A model generated the notes under the pieces. It had not been told where the DNA came from, did no database searches, and saw nothing but the letters and a program-made list of their open reading frames with translations. A program made the position numbers and the translations under genes. From Acidimicrobiales bacterium (lineage in GTDB: Bacteria; Actinomycetota; Acidimicrobiia; Acidimicrobiales; Aldehydirespiratoraceae): DNA of 64,000 bases. The DNA lies in NCBI GenBank assembly GCA_029246685.1, contig JAQWMR010000010.1, forward strand, positions 310,001 to 374,000, written 5' to 3'. This document shows, piece after piece, positions 8,443-16,824 of the stretch; position 1 is the first letter of the stretch, and every line of letters begins with the position of its first letter.

Positions 8443-9674
8443 TGTCCGCCGCGGGAACGACGGAGGAGTTCTGGGCCGGCACCCGCGCCCCGCTCAACGA
8501 GGCCACCGGGCTCGACCCCGCCGCCTACACGAGCGATGAGTTCTTCGCAGCCGAGCAACGACAGTTGTTCGGACGGGCGTGGGTCGTCGTCGGCAGTGCG
8601 CCCGATGTCGCCGCGCCAGGCCGCATGCTCGTCCGCCAGGTCGGGGAGCGGTCGGTGGTCATCACCCGCGGTACCGACGGCGTGCTCCGGGGATTCCTCA
8701 ATAGCTGCCGACACCGCGGGACCGAGCTCGCTGAATCCGACTGCGACGTCGCGGGCACGATCCGCTGCCCGTATCACCGGTGGGGCTACGGCCTCGACGG
8801 CGCCTTGGTTGCGACCCCGTTCTTCGACGACATCCCACGCGAGGAGTTCGACCCGGCGGATCACGGCCTGATCCCGGTTCGCATCGACACCTGGGGCGTG
8901 CTGCTCTTTGCGTGTCTCTCGCATGAGACTGCGCCCCTTCGTGACTGGCTCGGCGACCTCCCCGCGCGCATGGCCGGCTACGAGCTCGACGGGTGGCGGG
9001 TCCAGGAGACGCGCTCGATCGAGATCGAGGCCAACTGGAAACTGATCTCGGAGAATTTCCAGGAGTACTACCACCTCACCTGGATCCATCCGGAGCTCGC
9101 CAAAGTATCTCGGGTGAAGGACCACTACCGCTATCAGGGCGCGGGGATGTACTGCGGCCAGACCACCACGCCGGTGTCGGGCGATGAGCGCGACGACTGG
9201 CTCGTCCTCCCTGCCGCGGCCGGCCTCGATGAGTCCGACGAGGTCTCAGGGCGATTCGTGGCGCTGTTCCCCAACGTGTTGCTGTCCGTGCTGCCCAACC
9301 ACGTCTTCGTCATCCAGCTCGACCCGACCTCGCCGGGCCAAACGACCGAGCGGTGCACCTTCTTCCTCCCGCCGTCCACGGCTGCGGTGAGCGACGACGA
9401 CATGACATCCACCCTTACCTTCTGGTTCGACGTGAACGGCGAAGACGTCGGCATCGTCGAGCGGGGCCAGCGAGGGCTCACCCGCGGCGCCGTCCCACCT
9501 GGCCCACTCGCGCCCCGCTTCGAAGAGCCACTCCACCGCTTCCACAACATGCTCGCGGACTGCATGACGCTGCCGACCCTTGCCTCCCTCTCCGTTCCGG
9601 CCGGCGACGACGGATCCCCCGAGTCCCGCCTCGGCACCGACATCAACCCCCACCCACCCACCATCGATCTCTGA
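8442..9674 (+). CDS. Rieske-type monooxygenase/dioxygenase alpha subunit (betaine/carnitine demethylase-like)
   Basis: A 410-residue oxygenase. The Rieske [2Fe-2S] cluster is bound by Cys89, His91, Cys109 and His112 (C-x-H-x17-C-x2-H). The mononuclear iron site follows in ENFQEYYHLTWIHPEL with His211 and His216; N205 and E208 belong to the usual N-x2-E-x2-x-H pattern. Such alpha subunits include choline monooxygenase, glycine betaine demethylase GbcA, stachydrine demethylase and carnitine monooxygenase CntA, which hydroxylate N-methyl or N-trimethyl groups using O2. The location between an MttB-family and a dimethylglycine-dehydrogenase-type gene supports a betaine-type substrate. No dedicated flavin/ferredoxin reductase partner is visible nearby. 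The start ATG overlaps the previous stop (TGATG). Confidence 0.82.
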   Translation: MSAAGTTEEFWAGTRAPLNEATGLDPAAYTSDEFFAAEQRQLFGRAWVVVGSAPDVAAPGRMLVRQVGERSVVITRGTDGVLRGFLNSCRHRGTELAESDCDVAGTIRCPYHRWGYGLDGALVATPFFDDIPREEFDPADHGLIPVRIDTWGVLLFACLSHETAPLRDWLGDLPARMAGYELDGWRVQETRSIEIEANWKLISENFQEYYHLTWIHPELAKVSRVKDHYRYQGAGMYCGQTTTPVSGDERDDWLVLPAAAGLDESDEVSGRFVALFPNVLLSVLPNHVFVIQLDPTSPGQTTERCTFFLPPSTAAVSDDDMTSTLTFWFDVNGEDVGIVERGQRGLTRGAVPPGPLAPRFEEPLHRFHNMLADCMTLPTLASLSVPAGDDGSPESRLGTDINPHPPTIDL

Positions 9675-9709
9675 ACGTTGAGTCGCGCATGGCGCGACTC
9701 AACGTTCAG
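9671..9709. terminator. Perfect 18-bp stem hairpin overlapping the Rieske gene stop
   Basis: Arms 9671-9688 (CTGAACGTTGAGTCGCGC) and 9692-9709 are exactly complementary around a 3-nt loop. The left arm contains the Rieske stop codon, and the next gene starts 14 bases after the right arm, preceded by AGGAG. No U-tract follows. It may act as an attenuator, RNA-processing or mRNA-stabilising element inside the operon rather than a full terminator. Confidence 0.6.
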
Positions 9710-9723
9710 AAAAGCAGGAGAAC

Positions 9724-12261
9724 ATGAAGACGCAGGCACAGGTTGTGGTGATCGGGGGTGGGGTGGTCGGCGCGTCTGTGCTGTACCACTTGACGAAGGC
9801 GGGGTGGACCGATGTCGTGCTCGTCGAGCGGACGGAGCTCACGGCTGGGTCCACATGGCACAGCGCCGGCGGCATGCACACGCTCAACGGCGATCCCAAT
9901 GTCGCCAAGCTCCAGCAGTACACCATCGAGCTCTACAAGGAGATCGAAGAGGTCTCGGGGCAGGACTGCGGCATCCACATCACCGGCGGCGTGATGCTGG
10001 CCGACACGCCGGAGCGGATGGACTGGTTGAAGATGGCGCACGCCCGGGGCCGCTACCTCGGCATGGACACTCGCCTCATCTCTGTCGCCGAGGCGAAGGA
10101 GCTGATGCCCTTCCTCGAGGAGAAGTATTTCGTCGGGGCGATGTACGACGCCCACGAGGGACATGTCGACCCGTCGGGCGTGACGTACGCCTATGCGAAG
10201 GCGGCGCGCCAGTCCGGCGCAGAGGTGTACCGCAACACGTGGGCCCGTGACATCACCCGTGCGCCAGACGGCGGATGGGACGTCCACGTCTTCGACACCG
10301 AGTCTGGCGACGACAAGGGAGCGATCCGCTGCGAGCACGTCGTCAACGCCGGCGGGCTCTGGGCCCGAGAGGTCGGCCGGATGGTGGGGCTCGAAGCTCC
10401 AGTGCTTGCCATGGAGCACCAATACCTTCTGACCGAAGACATCCCGGCCCTCGCCGACTACAACGCCGAGAAGGGCGAGTTCCTCCACGCGATCGATTTC
10501 GGCGGCGAGATCTACATGCGTCAAGAGGGTGGGGGCCTGCTCCTCGGTACCTACGAGCGCAACGGCGAGCCGTGGTCCGCGGACGAGACGCCGTGGGAGT
10601 TCGGCATGAAGCTCCTGTCACCCGACCTCGACCGCATCGCCGAGTCGCTCGACGTCGGCTTTGCCCACTTCCCGATCTTCCAGGAGGCCGGGATCAAGCA
10701 GGTGATCAACGGTCCGTTCACCTTCTCACCGGACGGGAATCCTCTTCTTGGCCCGGTCCGGGGCCTCCCCGGATACTGGTCGGCGTGCGCAGTCATGGCG
10801 GGCCTCTCACAGGGCGGCGGCGTCGGCCTCGCCCTGGCGAACTGGATGACGACGGGCGATCCAGAGTTCGACATCTGGGGCATGGACATCTCCCGCTATG
10901 GCGACTTCGCCACGCTCGGATTCACGAACGAGAAGGTGCGGGAGAACTACGGCCGCCGGTTCCGGATCGTCTTTCCGAACGAGTTCCTGCCGATGGGCCG
11001 CGACATACAGACGTCGCCGATCTACGACCGCATGCTCGGCGAGAACGCCGTGTTCGGCGACGGCTTCGGGCTCGAGGCGCCACTCTGGTTCCAGAAGAAA
11101 GGTGACGAGGCCGTGGAGGAGGTCACCTTCGGCCGCTCCAACGCGTGGGACCAGGTGCGGGCAGAGACGCTCGCTGTACGCAGCAGCGTCGGAATGATGG
11201 AGACCACGGGATTCTCGAAGTTCCTGTTCGAGGGCCCGGGCGCTCGGGCCTACCTGGACCGGATCCTCGCCGGCCGTATCCCCAACGCCGGCCGCATGTC
11301 GCTCACGCCGATGACGAACGAGGCCGGGAATCTGATCGGCGATCTCACCGTCGCCGTCCTCCCGGCGACGCCGGGCTCAGCCGCGGGCCCCGCGCTCACG
11401 TTCACCGGCGGTGCGACGGCCAACACCACCGGTGGCGGTGAGCGGTTCGCCGTCTTCGGGTCGGGCGTCGCCGAGCGGTACTACGAGCGATGGTTCGACC
11501 AACACCTCCCGGCCGACGGGTCGGTTCGCTATCAGACCCTCGGGTGGGAGATGTGTGGACTGTCGCTCGCCGGCCCCAACGCTCGGGCGCTGTTGGAGGC
11601 GGTGACCGACGCAGATGTGTCCGCTCACGGTTTCCGGTTCATGGCGTTCAAGGAGATGACGGTCGGGCTCGCGCCCGTGTGGTGTGGCCGGGTCACGTTC
11701 ACCGGCGACCTCGGCTACGAGTTCTGGATGCCGGCTCGCTACCAGCGCTACGTCTACGAGCAGCTGTGTGCGGCCGGCGAAGCATTCGATCTCCGCCTCT
11801 TCGGGCTCCACGCGCTCAACTCGCTCCGCCTCGAGAAGGGGTTCGGCTCCTGGGCCCGCGAGTACCGCCCGATCTACGACCCGTTCGAGGCCGCACTCGA
11901 CCGCTTCGTGCGAATGGAGAAGGACTTCATCGGTCGCAACGCCCTGGCTGCCAAGTACGGCGACGACGGCCCCGGCCCCGCGCTGAAGCTGTGCACCTGG
12001 ACCGTCGACACCGTTCCCGGCCGCGACGGTTTCGACGTGATCGGAGACGAGCCGATCTGGCACGACGGCGAGGTCGTCGGCTGGGTGACGTCTGGCGGCT
12101 ACGCCCACCACTCCGATGCGTCGGTGGCGATGGGCTACCTGCCCGTCGATCTAGCGGCGTCGGCGGGCACGTTCGAGATCGAGATCGTTGGCGACCGTCG
12201 GCCCGCGAGCCTCGTCGACGGTTGCCTCTGGGATCCCGACGCCGAACGGATGAGGGGCTGA
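9724..12261 (+). CDS. Dimethylglycine/sarcosine dehydrogenase-type FAD oxidoreductase with C-terminal GcvT domain
   Basis: An 845-residue two-domain enzyme. The N-terminal D-amino-acid-oxidase-type half (about 1-430) has the dinucleotide motif VVVIGGGVVGASV and GSTWHSAGG with His46 in the place of the histidine that carries covalent FAD in dimethylglycine dehydrogenases. The C-terminal half (about 440-845) is the folate-binding GcvT/aminomethyltransferase fold, seen in ETTGFSKFLFEGPGA, YEFWMPARYQRYVYEQL and GWVTSGGYAHHSD. The family oxidises an N-methyl group and passes it to tetrahydrofolate as 5,10-methylene-THF. It fits the later steps of betaine breakdown (dimethylglycine or sarcosine), although other secondary amines are possible. 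AGGAG lies just upstream of the start. Confidence 0.87.
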   Translation: MKTQAQVVVIGGGVVGASVLYHLTKAGWTDVVLVERTELTAGSTWHSAGGMHTLNGDPNVAKLQQYTIELYKEIEEVSGQDCGIHITGGVMLADTPERMDWLKMAHARGRYLGMDTRLISVAEAKELMPFLEEKYFVGAMYDAHEGHVDPSGVTYAYAKAARQSGAEVYRNTWARDITRAPDGGWDVHVFDTESGDDKGAIRCEHVVNAGGLWAREVGRMVGLEAPVLAMEHQYLLTEDIPALADYNAEKGEFLHAIDFGGEIYMRQEGGGLLLGTYERNGEPWSADETPWEFGMKLLSPDLDRIAESLDVGFAHFPIFQEAGIKQVINGPFTFSPDGNPLLGPVRGLPGYWSACAVMAGLSQGGGVGLALANWMTTGDPEFDIWGMDISRYGDFATLGFTNEKVRENYGRRFRIVFPNEFLPMGRDIQTSPIYDRMLGENAVFGDGFGLEAPLWFQKKGDEAVEEVTFGRSNAWDQVRAETLAVRSSVGMMETTGFSKFLFEGPGARAYLDRILAGRIPNAGRMSLTPMTNEAGNLIGDLTVAVLPATPGSAAGPALTFTGGATANTTGGGERFAVFGSGVAERYYERWFDQHLPADGSVRYQTLGWEMCGLSLAGPNARALLEAVTDADVSAHGFRFMAFKEMTVGLAPVWCGRVTFTGDLGYEFWMPARYQRYVYEQLCAAGEAFDLRLFGLHALNSLRLEKGFGSWAREYRPIYDPFEAALDRFVRMEKDFIGRNALAAKYGDDGPGPALKLCTWTVDTVPGRDGFDVIGDEPIWHDGEVVGWVTSGGYAHHSDASVAMGYLPVDLAASAGTFEIEIVGDRRPASLVDGCLWDPDAERMRG

Positions 12262-12268
12262 TGAGCAG

Positions 12269-13576
12269 ATGACGCAAAGGCACTTCCCGAAGATCGGCGG
12301 TCAGTCCGGTCCGCCGGCTACCTGGCTTGTGGAGCACACCGAGCGCAATCGGCACGTGATGGGTCCCTCGGAGACCGTGCTGCGCGAGTGGTCCGAGGCG
12401 GGGCTCCGCTTGCCCGACCTGCCGGCAATCCGGCGATACCGCCTCGCTCGGATTCGTGAGCAGTTGGTCGCGCACGATCTCGACGCGGTTCTCCTCCACG
12501 ATCCCCTCAACGTGAAGTACGCCACCGACACGACGAACATGCCCATCTGGACCATGCACAACGAGGTCCGGTCAGCGTTCGTCCCCGCGGACGGTCCGGT
12601 CGTCGTGTTCGAGTTCTCGCACGGCGAGTTCTTGTCCGCGCACTCGGAAGTCGTCGATGAGATCCGGCCCGCCACGTCGTTTCTTCCGTTCTATGCGGGC
12701 GACCGGTCGGAGGAGATCGCGGGCCGCTTCGCCGACGAGATCTGCGAACTCGTGCGCGAGTGCCAGAGAGCCGGAGGGCGCCTCGGTATCGACACTCTTG
12801 GCCTCGAGGGCGTGCGGGCCATCGAGGCTCGAGGTGTCGAGGTCGTCCCGGGAATGGCGGCGATGGAGGACGCTCGTGTTGTGAAGTCGGCCGACGAGAT
12901 CGATGCGCTGCGGTGCGCTGTCCATGCGTGCGAGCGAAACATCGACGACATGCGGGCGATCTTCGAACCCGGCGTCCTCGAGGTCGAGCTGTGGGCAGAG
13001 CTGCAGAAGTCCAACTTCCTGCGCTACGGCGAATGGGTCGAGACCCGCATTCTGGCGTCCGGCGACCGAACGAACCCCTGGTACCACGAGGCGAGCATCA
13101 AGCCGGTCGTCGCGGGCGAGCTGATGGGCTTCGACACCGACATGGTCGGGGCCTACGGTATGTGCGTCGACATGTCGAGGACGTGGCTGTGCGGTGGTGG
13201 CGAACCGACCGGTCCGCAACAAGATGTCCATTCACGTGCGGATGACATGATCGCCACGAACATCCCTTTGTTCGCGGCGGGAACCACGATCCGGGAGATA
13301 ACCGAACGCATGTCGTACCCGTCGGTCGAGGATTTCAACGGCTACACCGTGCTCGCCCACAGCGTCGGCCTGTGCGATGAGTTCCCGTCAGTGTTCACCC
13401 GCGAACAGTGGGACGTCTGCGGCTTCGACGCCCCGGTCGACGTGGGCAACGTCTTCAGCGTGGAGTCGTTCGTCGGCGCGAAGTCTGGCGGCGAGGGTGT
13501 GAAGCTCGAGGAGATGATCGTCGTCACCGAGGACGGTCCGGAGATGCTGACGTCGTACCCGATCGGTCTCGTTTGA
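12269..13576 (+). CDS. dddP: DddP-type M24 family protein, probable DMSP lyase
   Basis: A 435-residue pita-bread (M24) protein. From memory of the DddP structural work (metal ligands D295, D297, D307, H371, E406, E421; catalytic D377; W95 and Y366 in the pocket), every residue has a counterpart at a constant offset here: D289, D291, D301, H364, E399, E414, D370, W94, Y359. Segments such as DPLNVKYATDTTNM, GEWVETRILASG and FDTDMVGAYGMCVDMSRTW also match what I recall of Roseobacter DddP. DddP cleaves dimethylsulfoniopropionate to dimethyl sulfide and acrylate in the cytoplasm. It starts 8 bases after the FAD/GcvT gene, in the same operon. Creatinase or Xaa-Pro dipeptidase activity is the alternative, made less likely by D370, W94 and Y359. 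Confidence 0.82.
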   Translation: MTQRHFPKIGGQSGPPATWLVEHTERNRHVMGPSETVLREWSEAGLRLPDLPAIRRYRLARIREQLVAHDLDAVLLHDPLNVKYATDTTNMPIWTMHNEVRSAFVPADGPVVVFEFSHGEFLSAHSEVVDEIRPATSFLPFYAGDRSEEIAGRFADEICELVRECQRAGGRLGIDTLGLEGVRAIEARGVEVVPGMAAMEDARVVKSADEIDALRCAVHACERNIDDMRAIFEPGVLEVELWAELQKSNFLRYGEWVETRILASGDRTNPWYHEASIKPVVAGELMGFDTDMVGAYGMCVDMSRTWLCGGGEPTGPQQDVHSRADDMIATNIPLFAAGTTIREITERMSYPSVEDFNGYTVLAHSVGLCDEFPSVFTREQWDVCGFDAPVDVGNVFSVESFVGAKSGGEGVKLEEMIVVTEDGPEMLTSYPIGLV

Positions 13577-13643
13577 CACCCGTCGGCCGTCGGCGCGGAA
13601 CTCGCTTGGCAACCATCGCCGCCGTCCTCACACTGGTCCGCCT

Positions 13644-14825
13644 ATGACCATGCAGATACGAACCGAGGGCGGCGTCGAGCGCGTCCGTTCGTGGGCCGCC
13701 GACATCGAAGAGAACACGATGGAGCAGGCCCTCCGTTCGGCGCGCTGCGACGCAGTGAGTGGCCCGGTTGCTCTTATGGCCGACGCCCACTTCGGACTCG
13801 GTGCGACCGTTGGTTCGGTGATCCCCACAGGTGACGCGATCATCCCGGCGGCCGTCGGCGTGGACATCGGGTGCGGGATGATCGCGGTCGAGACCAACGT
13901 GAGCGCGCACCACCTTCCCGACAACCTCGGTCCGATTCTGCGCGGGATCGGCAAGGCGATTCCGTCCGGGTTCGACCGTCACCAGCACGCGACGAAGGCT
14001 GCCGACCAGTGGTCTGGAGCGCATCCGTTGCAGACGACCGTGTCGCTCACCACGAAGCAGCAGCGCACGATCAGCCAGCAGCTCGGCTCGCTCGGGGGTG
14101 GCAACCACTTTGTGGAGGTGTGCATCGACGAGCGAGACGTCGTCTGGGCCGGGTTGCACTCCGGTAGCCGAGGGATCGGCAGCATTCTGGCGAAGGCGCA
14201 CATCGAGGGCGCGCGTACGCTGTGTCGCGACCTCGAGCGCGCCCTTGAGGACCGCGACCTCGCGTACTTCCTCCAGAGCGACGATGGCTTCCAGGCGTAT
14301 GTCGCCGACATGCTCTGGGCGCAGGACTATGCCCTCGAGAACCGAGAGCAGATGATGAATGCGCTTCTCCGCGTGCTTCGTCACTGCCTCGATGGGCCGG
14401 TTCGTGGGGTGAGCCGCATCAACTGCCACCACAACTACACGGAGCGTGAGACCCACGACGGGGTGGAGCAGTGGATCACCCGCAAGGGCGCCATTCGCGC
14501 CGCCGCGGGCGACCGGGGCGTGATTCCCGGCTCGATGGGCACGAACTCCTATATCGTGACCGGCCGTGGCAACCCGGCGGCCTACATGTCCGCCGCGCAC
14601 GGCGCCGGCCGTCGCTTCGGCCGCAAGGAGGCCAAGCGTCGATTCACGACGGAGCAGTTCGCGGCGTCCATGGAGGGACGAACCTGGCAGCGCAGCAAGG
14701 CCGAGTCGCTGCTCGATGAGGCCCCCATGGCGTACAAGGACATCGAGATGGTGATGGCGGCGCAGGCGGACCTCGTCAGCATCGATCACGAGCTGCACGC
14801 CGTCGTGAATTACAGGGGCGCGTAG
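13644..14825 (+). CDS. rtcB: RtcB family RNA ligase
   Basis: A 393-residue RtcB homologue. RtcB joins 2',3'-cyclic-phosphate or 3'-phosphate ends to 5'-OH RNA ends using GTP and Mn2+. Visible signatures are VGVDIGCGM with the metal-binding Asp and Cys, LGSLGGGNHFVEV, HSGSRGIGS, INCHHNY, the GMP-binding segment RKGAIRA followed by GVIPGSMGTNSYIV, and SAAHGAGRRFGR, where the histidine that is guanylylated lies. This is a short bacterial form lacking the insertion of archaeal enzymes. It is separated from the DddP gene by 67 bp and followed by a strong hairpin, so it appears to be an independent housekeeping or RNA-repair gene set within the onium island. Confidence 0.92.
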   Translation: MTMQIRTEGGVERVRSWAADIEENTMEQALRSARCDAVSGPVALMADAHFGLGATVGSVIPTGDAIIPAAVGVDIGCGMIAVETNVSAHHLPDNLGPILRGIGKAIPSGFDRHQHATKAADQWSGAHPLQTTVSLTTKQQRTISQQLGSLGGGNHFVEVCIDERDVVWAGLHSGSRGIGSILAKAHIEGARTLCRDLERALEDRDLAYFLQSDDGFQAYVADMLWAQDYALENREQMMNALLRVLRHCLDGPVRGVSRINCHHNYTERETHDGVEQWITRKGAIRAAAGDRGVIPGSMGTNSYIVTGRGNPAAYMSAAHGAGRRFGRKEAKRRFTTEQFAASMEGRTWQRSKAESLLDEAPMAYKDIEMVMAAQADLVSIDHELHAVVNYRGA

Positions 14826-14828
14826 TCG

Positions 14829-14858
14829 CGTCCCGGGTGCGTCGTTGCGCCCGGGACG
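14829..14858 (+). terminator. Hairpin after rtcB
   Basis: A 12-bp stem (arms 14829-14840 and 14847-14858, CGTCCCGGGTGC with one G-U pair) and a 6-nt loop begin 4 bases after the rtcB stop. There is no U-tract. The rest of the gap up to 14980 should hold the promoter of the ABC transporter operon; a GATACGTT box lies at 14956-14963 and the ribosome-binding site GGAGGGG at 14969-14975. Confidence 0.6.
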
Positions 14859-14980
14859 ACGGTGCGCGATGCGCCGCTGCCTCGAATGTGACTGCTGGCA
14901 TACACGGTTCAGCCATGTGCTAGCGTCTCGGCCGCATTTGCTAATCAGTAGACGCGATACGTTTCCCCGGAGGGGCTTCC

Positions 14981-16714
14981 ATGGACATCAAACGATTTGA
15001 CTGGACGCGCAAAAATGCCAATCCGGTTGAGCTGGACCTGATCGAAAGCTACGCACAGGGCAAGATAAGCCGCCGTAGCTTCGTCAAGCGAGGCACGATG
15101 GTCGGGCTCTCGGTCCCCGCCATGGGAGCAGTCATCGCAGCCTGCGGCGATGATGACGACACCACCACCGGCGGAGACGGTGGCGGTGGTGGTGGTGGCC
15201 TGCAGATGGGCGGTTCGTTGACCGTTGCCATCCAGCAGGGTGACGCCAACTCTGGCCTCGACCCGCTCAACATGCTTGACCTCGGAACCTACGCGGTGCT
15301 CTCGCAGAGCTTCGAGTACCTCGTCGGTCTCGCTTCCGACGGCAACATCGGCCCCACGTCGCTTGCGACCGGATGGTCGCCGAACGACGACGGCACCGTC
15401 TGGACTTTCAACCTGCGCGAGGGTGTCATGTGGCAGGACGGTACGCCGTTCACGTCTGCTGATGTCGCTGCCACCGTCGACCGCATGGTCATAGCCGGCG
15501 CCGGTCTTGCCGGCGTTGTGAGCGAAGGCGCGGTGGAGACACCTGACGACCTGACGGCCGTCGTGAACCTCGACGCCGCGAACGGCAACCTCCCTGTTCT
15601 GTTGTCGATCTACAACGCGCAGTCGTTGATAACTCCGGCGGACTTCTCGGACGGCAGCACGCTGGACGCTCGTCCGGCCGGTACCGGCCCGTGGATCCTC
15701 GACAGCTTCGATGCCAACACGTTCACCGTGAACTACTCGCGCAACGAGAACTGGTGGGGCGGCACGGTCCACCTCGACTCGATCACCCTGCAGGGATTTG
15801 AGTCGGCGGGTACGCGGATCGCCGCCATGGCGGCACGCGAGGTCGACATGATCCAGCAGTTCGGCTTCATCGACGGTAAGAACCTGCTGAACGACGATTC
15901 GTTTAGTCTGCTGACACCGCCGTCGGCGAACCATCGCCAGCTGTGGTTCAACACGCAGCTTCCGGCTGATGGTCCGTACACCAACCCGCTCGTTCGCCAG
16001 GCTATCGGCCACTGCCTCGACCGTAACCAGATGGTCGACACCCTCTTCGAGGGCCAGGCGATCGTCGCGAACGACCACCCGATCCACCCGACGCTCCCGT
16101 TCTTCGATGAGGACGCGACGCCGCAGCGAACCCGTGACATCGAGATGGCGAAGCAATTGCTGTCCGATGCTGGCTACGCCGATGGCATCTCGTCCACGCT
16201 GCAGGTCGGTGACCCTCTGGAGATCCCGGATCTCGCAGCTATCGTCTCGCAGAACTGCGCCGAGGCCGGGATCAACCTCGAGGTCAGCGTCACCCCGAAC
16301 GCAGACTTCTATGGCGAGTACTGGTGTGCCGGTGCGAGCTGGGGTGCTCAGCCCGACACTGCCGCTCCGGGCATTCCCTGTGGTGCGTCCGCAGAGATCG
16401 GGATCGTCGACTACGGCCACCGTCCGGTGCCCGACATCTTCCTCACCCGTGCGCTGCAGACGGATGGCGACTGGAACTCTTCCAACTACGCCAACGCCGA
16501 TTACGACGCCCTGGTGACCCAGTACCAGTCTGCGATCGACGTCGACGGCCAGAAGACGGCCATCGGTCAGATCCAGGTGAAGATCCAGGAGGACGCGCCG
16601 GCCCTATACCCCTACTTCTACAACTACCTGTCGGGTCACGACTCGTCGATCGGCGGCGTTGAAGTGACGGCGCTGGGCCACGTGCAGCTGGGCAAGGCTG
16701 GCTTCAAGGCATAG
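14981..16714 (+). CDS. ABC transporter substrate-binding lipoprotein, family 5 (peptide/opine type)
   Basis: A 577-residue solute-binding protein of the SBP_bac_5 family (DppA/OppA/NikA type). The N-terminus carries a twin-arginine motif (SRRSFVKRG) and then a lipobox ending AVIAACG, so it should be exported folded by Tat and lipidated at the cysteine. An Asp/Gly-rich linker (about residues 58-74) follows before the binding domain, which contains WTFNLREGVMWQDGTPF, the usual family 5 signature. Ligands of the family include oligopeptides, opines and some quaternary amines. Its operon partners are two permeases and a fused ATPase, and the choline-dehydrogenase-like gene follows, so an onium ligand is possible but unproven. 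A hairpin after the gene probably lowers downstream expression. Confidence 0.92.
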   Translation: MDIKRFDWTRKNANPVELDLIESYAQGKISRRSFVKRGTMVGLSVPAMGAVIAACGDDDDTTTGGDGGGGGGGLQMGGSLTVAIQQGDANSGLDPLNMLDLGTYAVLSQSFEYLVGLASDGNIGPTSLATGWSPNDDGTVWTFNLREGVMWQDGTPFTSADVAATVDRMVIAGAGLAGVVSEGAVETPDDLTAVVNLDAANGNLPVLLSIYNAQSLITPADFSDGSTLDARPAGTGPWILDSFDANTFTVNYSRNENWWGGTVHLDSITLQGFESAGTRIAAMAAREVDMIQQFGFIDGKNLLNDDSFSLLTPPSANHRQLWFNTQLPADGPYTNPLVRQAIGHCLDRNQMVDTLFEGQAIVANDHPIHPTLPFFDEDATPQRTRDIEMAKQLLSDAGYADGISSTLQVGDPLEIPDLAAIVSQNCAEAGINLEVSVTPNADFYGEYWCAGASWGAQPDTAAPGIPCGASAEIGIVDYGHRPVPDIFLTRALQTDGDWNSSNYANADYDALVTQYQSAIDVDGQKTAIGQIQVKIQEDAPALYPYFYNYLSGHDSSIGGVEVTALGHVQLGKAGFKA

Positions 16715-16750
16715 CCCGACTTTCTCTTTGGAGACGCAGAAATTCCGGAA

Positions 16751-16780
16751 GAGCGGGGTCCATCTGGGCCCCGCTCCTTT
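16751..16780 (+). terminator. Attenuator-like hairpin between binding protein and permease genes
   Basis: Arms 16751-16760 (GAGCGGGGTC) and 16767-16776 form a 10-bp stem with one G-U pair and a 6-nt loop, followed by CCTTTC. Partial terminators at this place are common in ABC operons and would give more binding protein than permease. Confidence 0.65.
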
Positions 16781-16824
16781 CGGGGCAAGACTGAGTTTGG
16801 GCCACACACACCAAGGGGGAGCGG

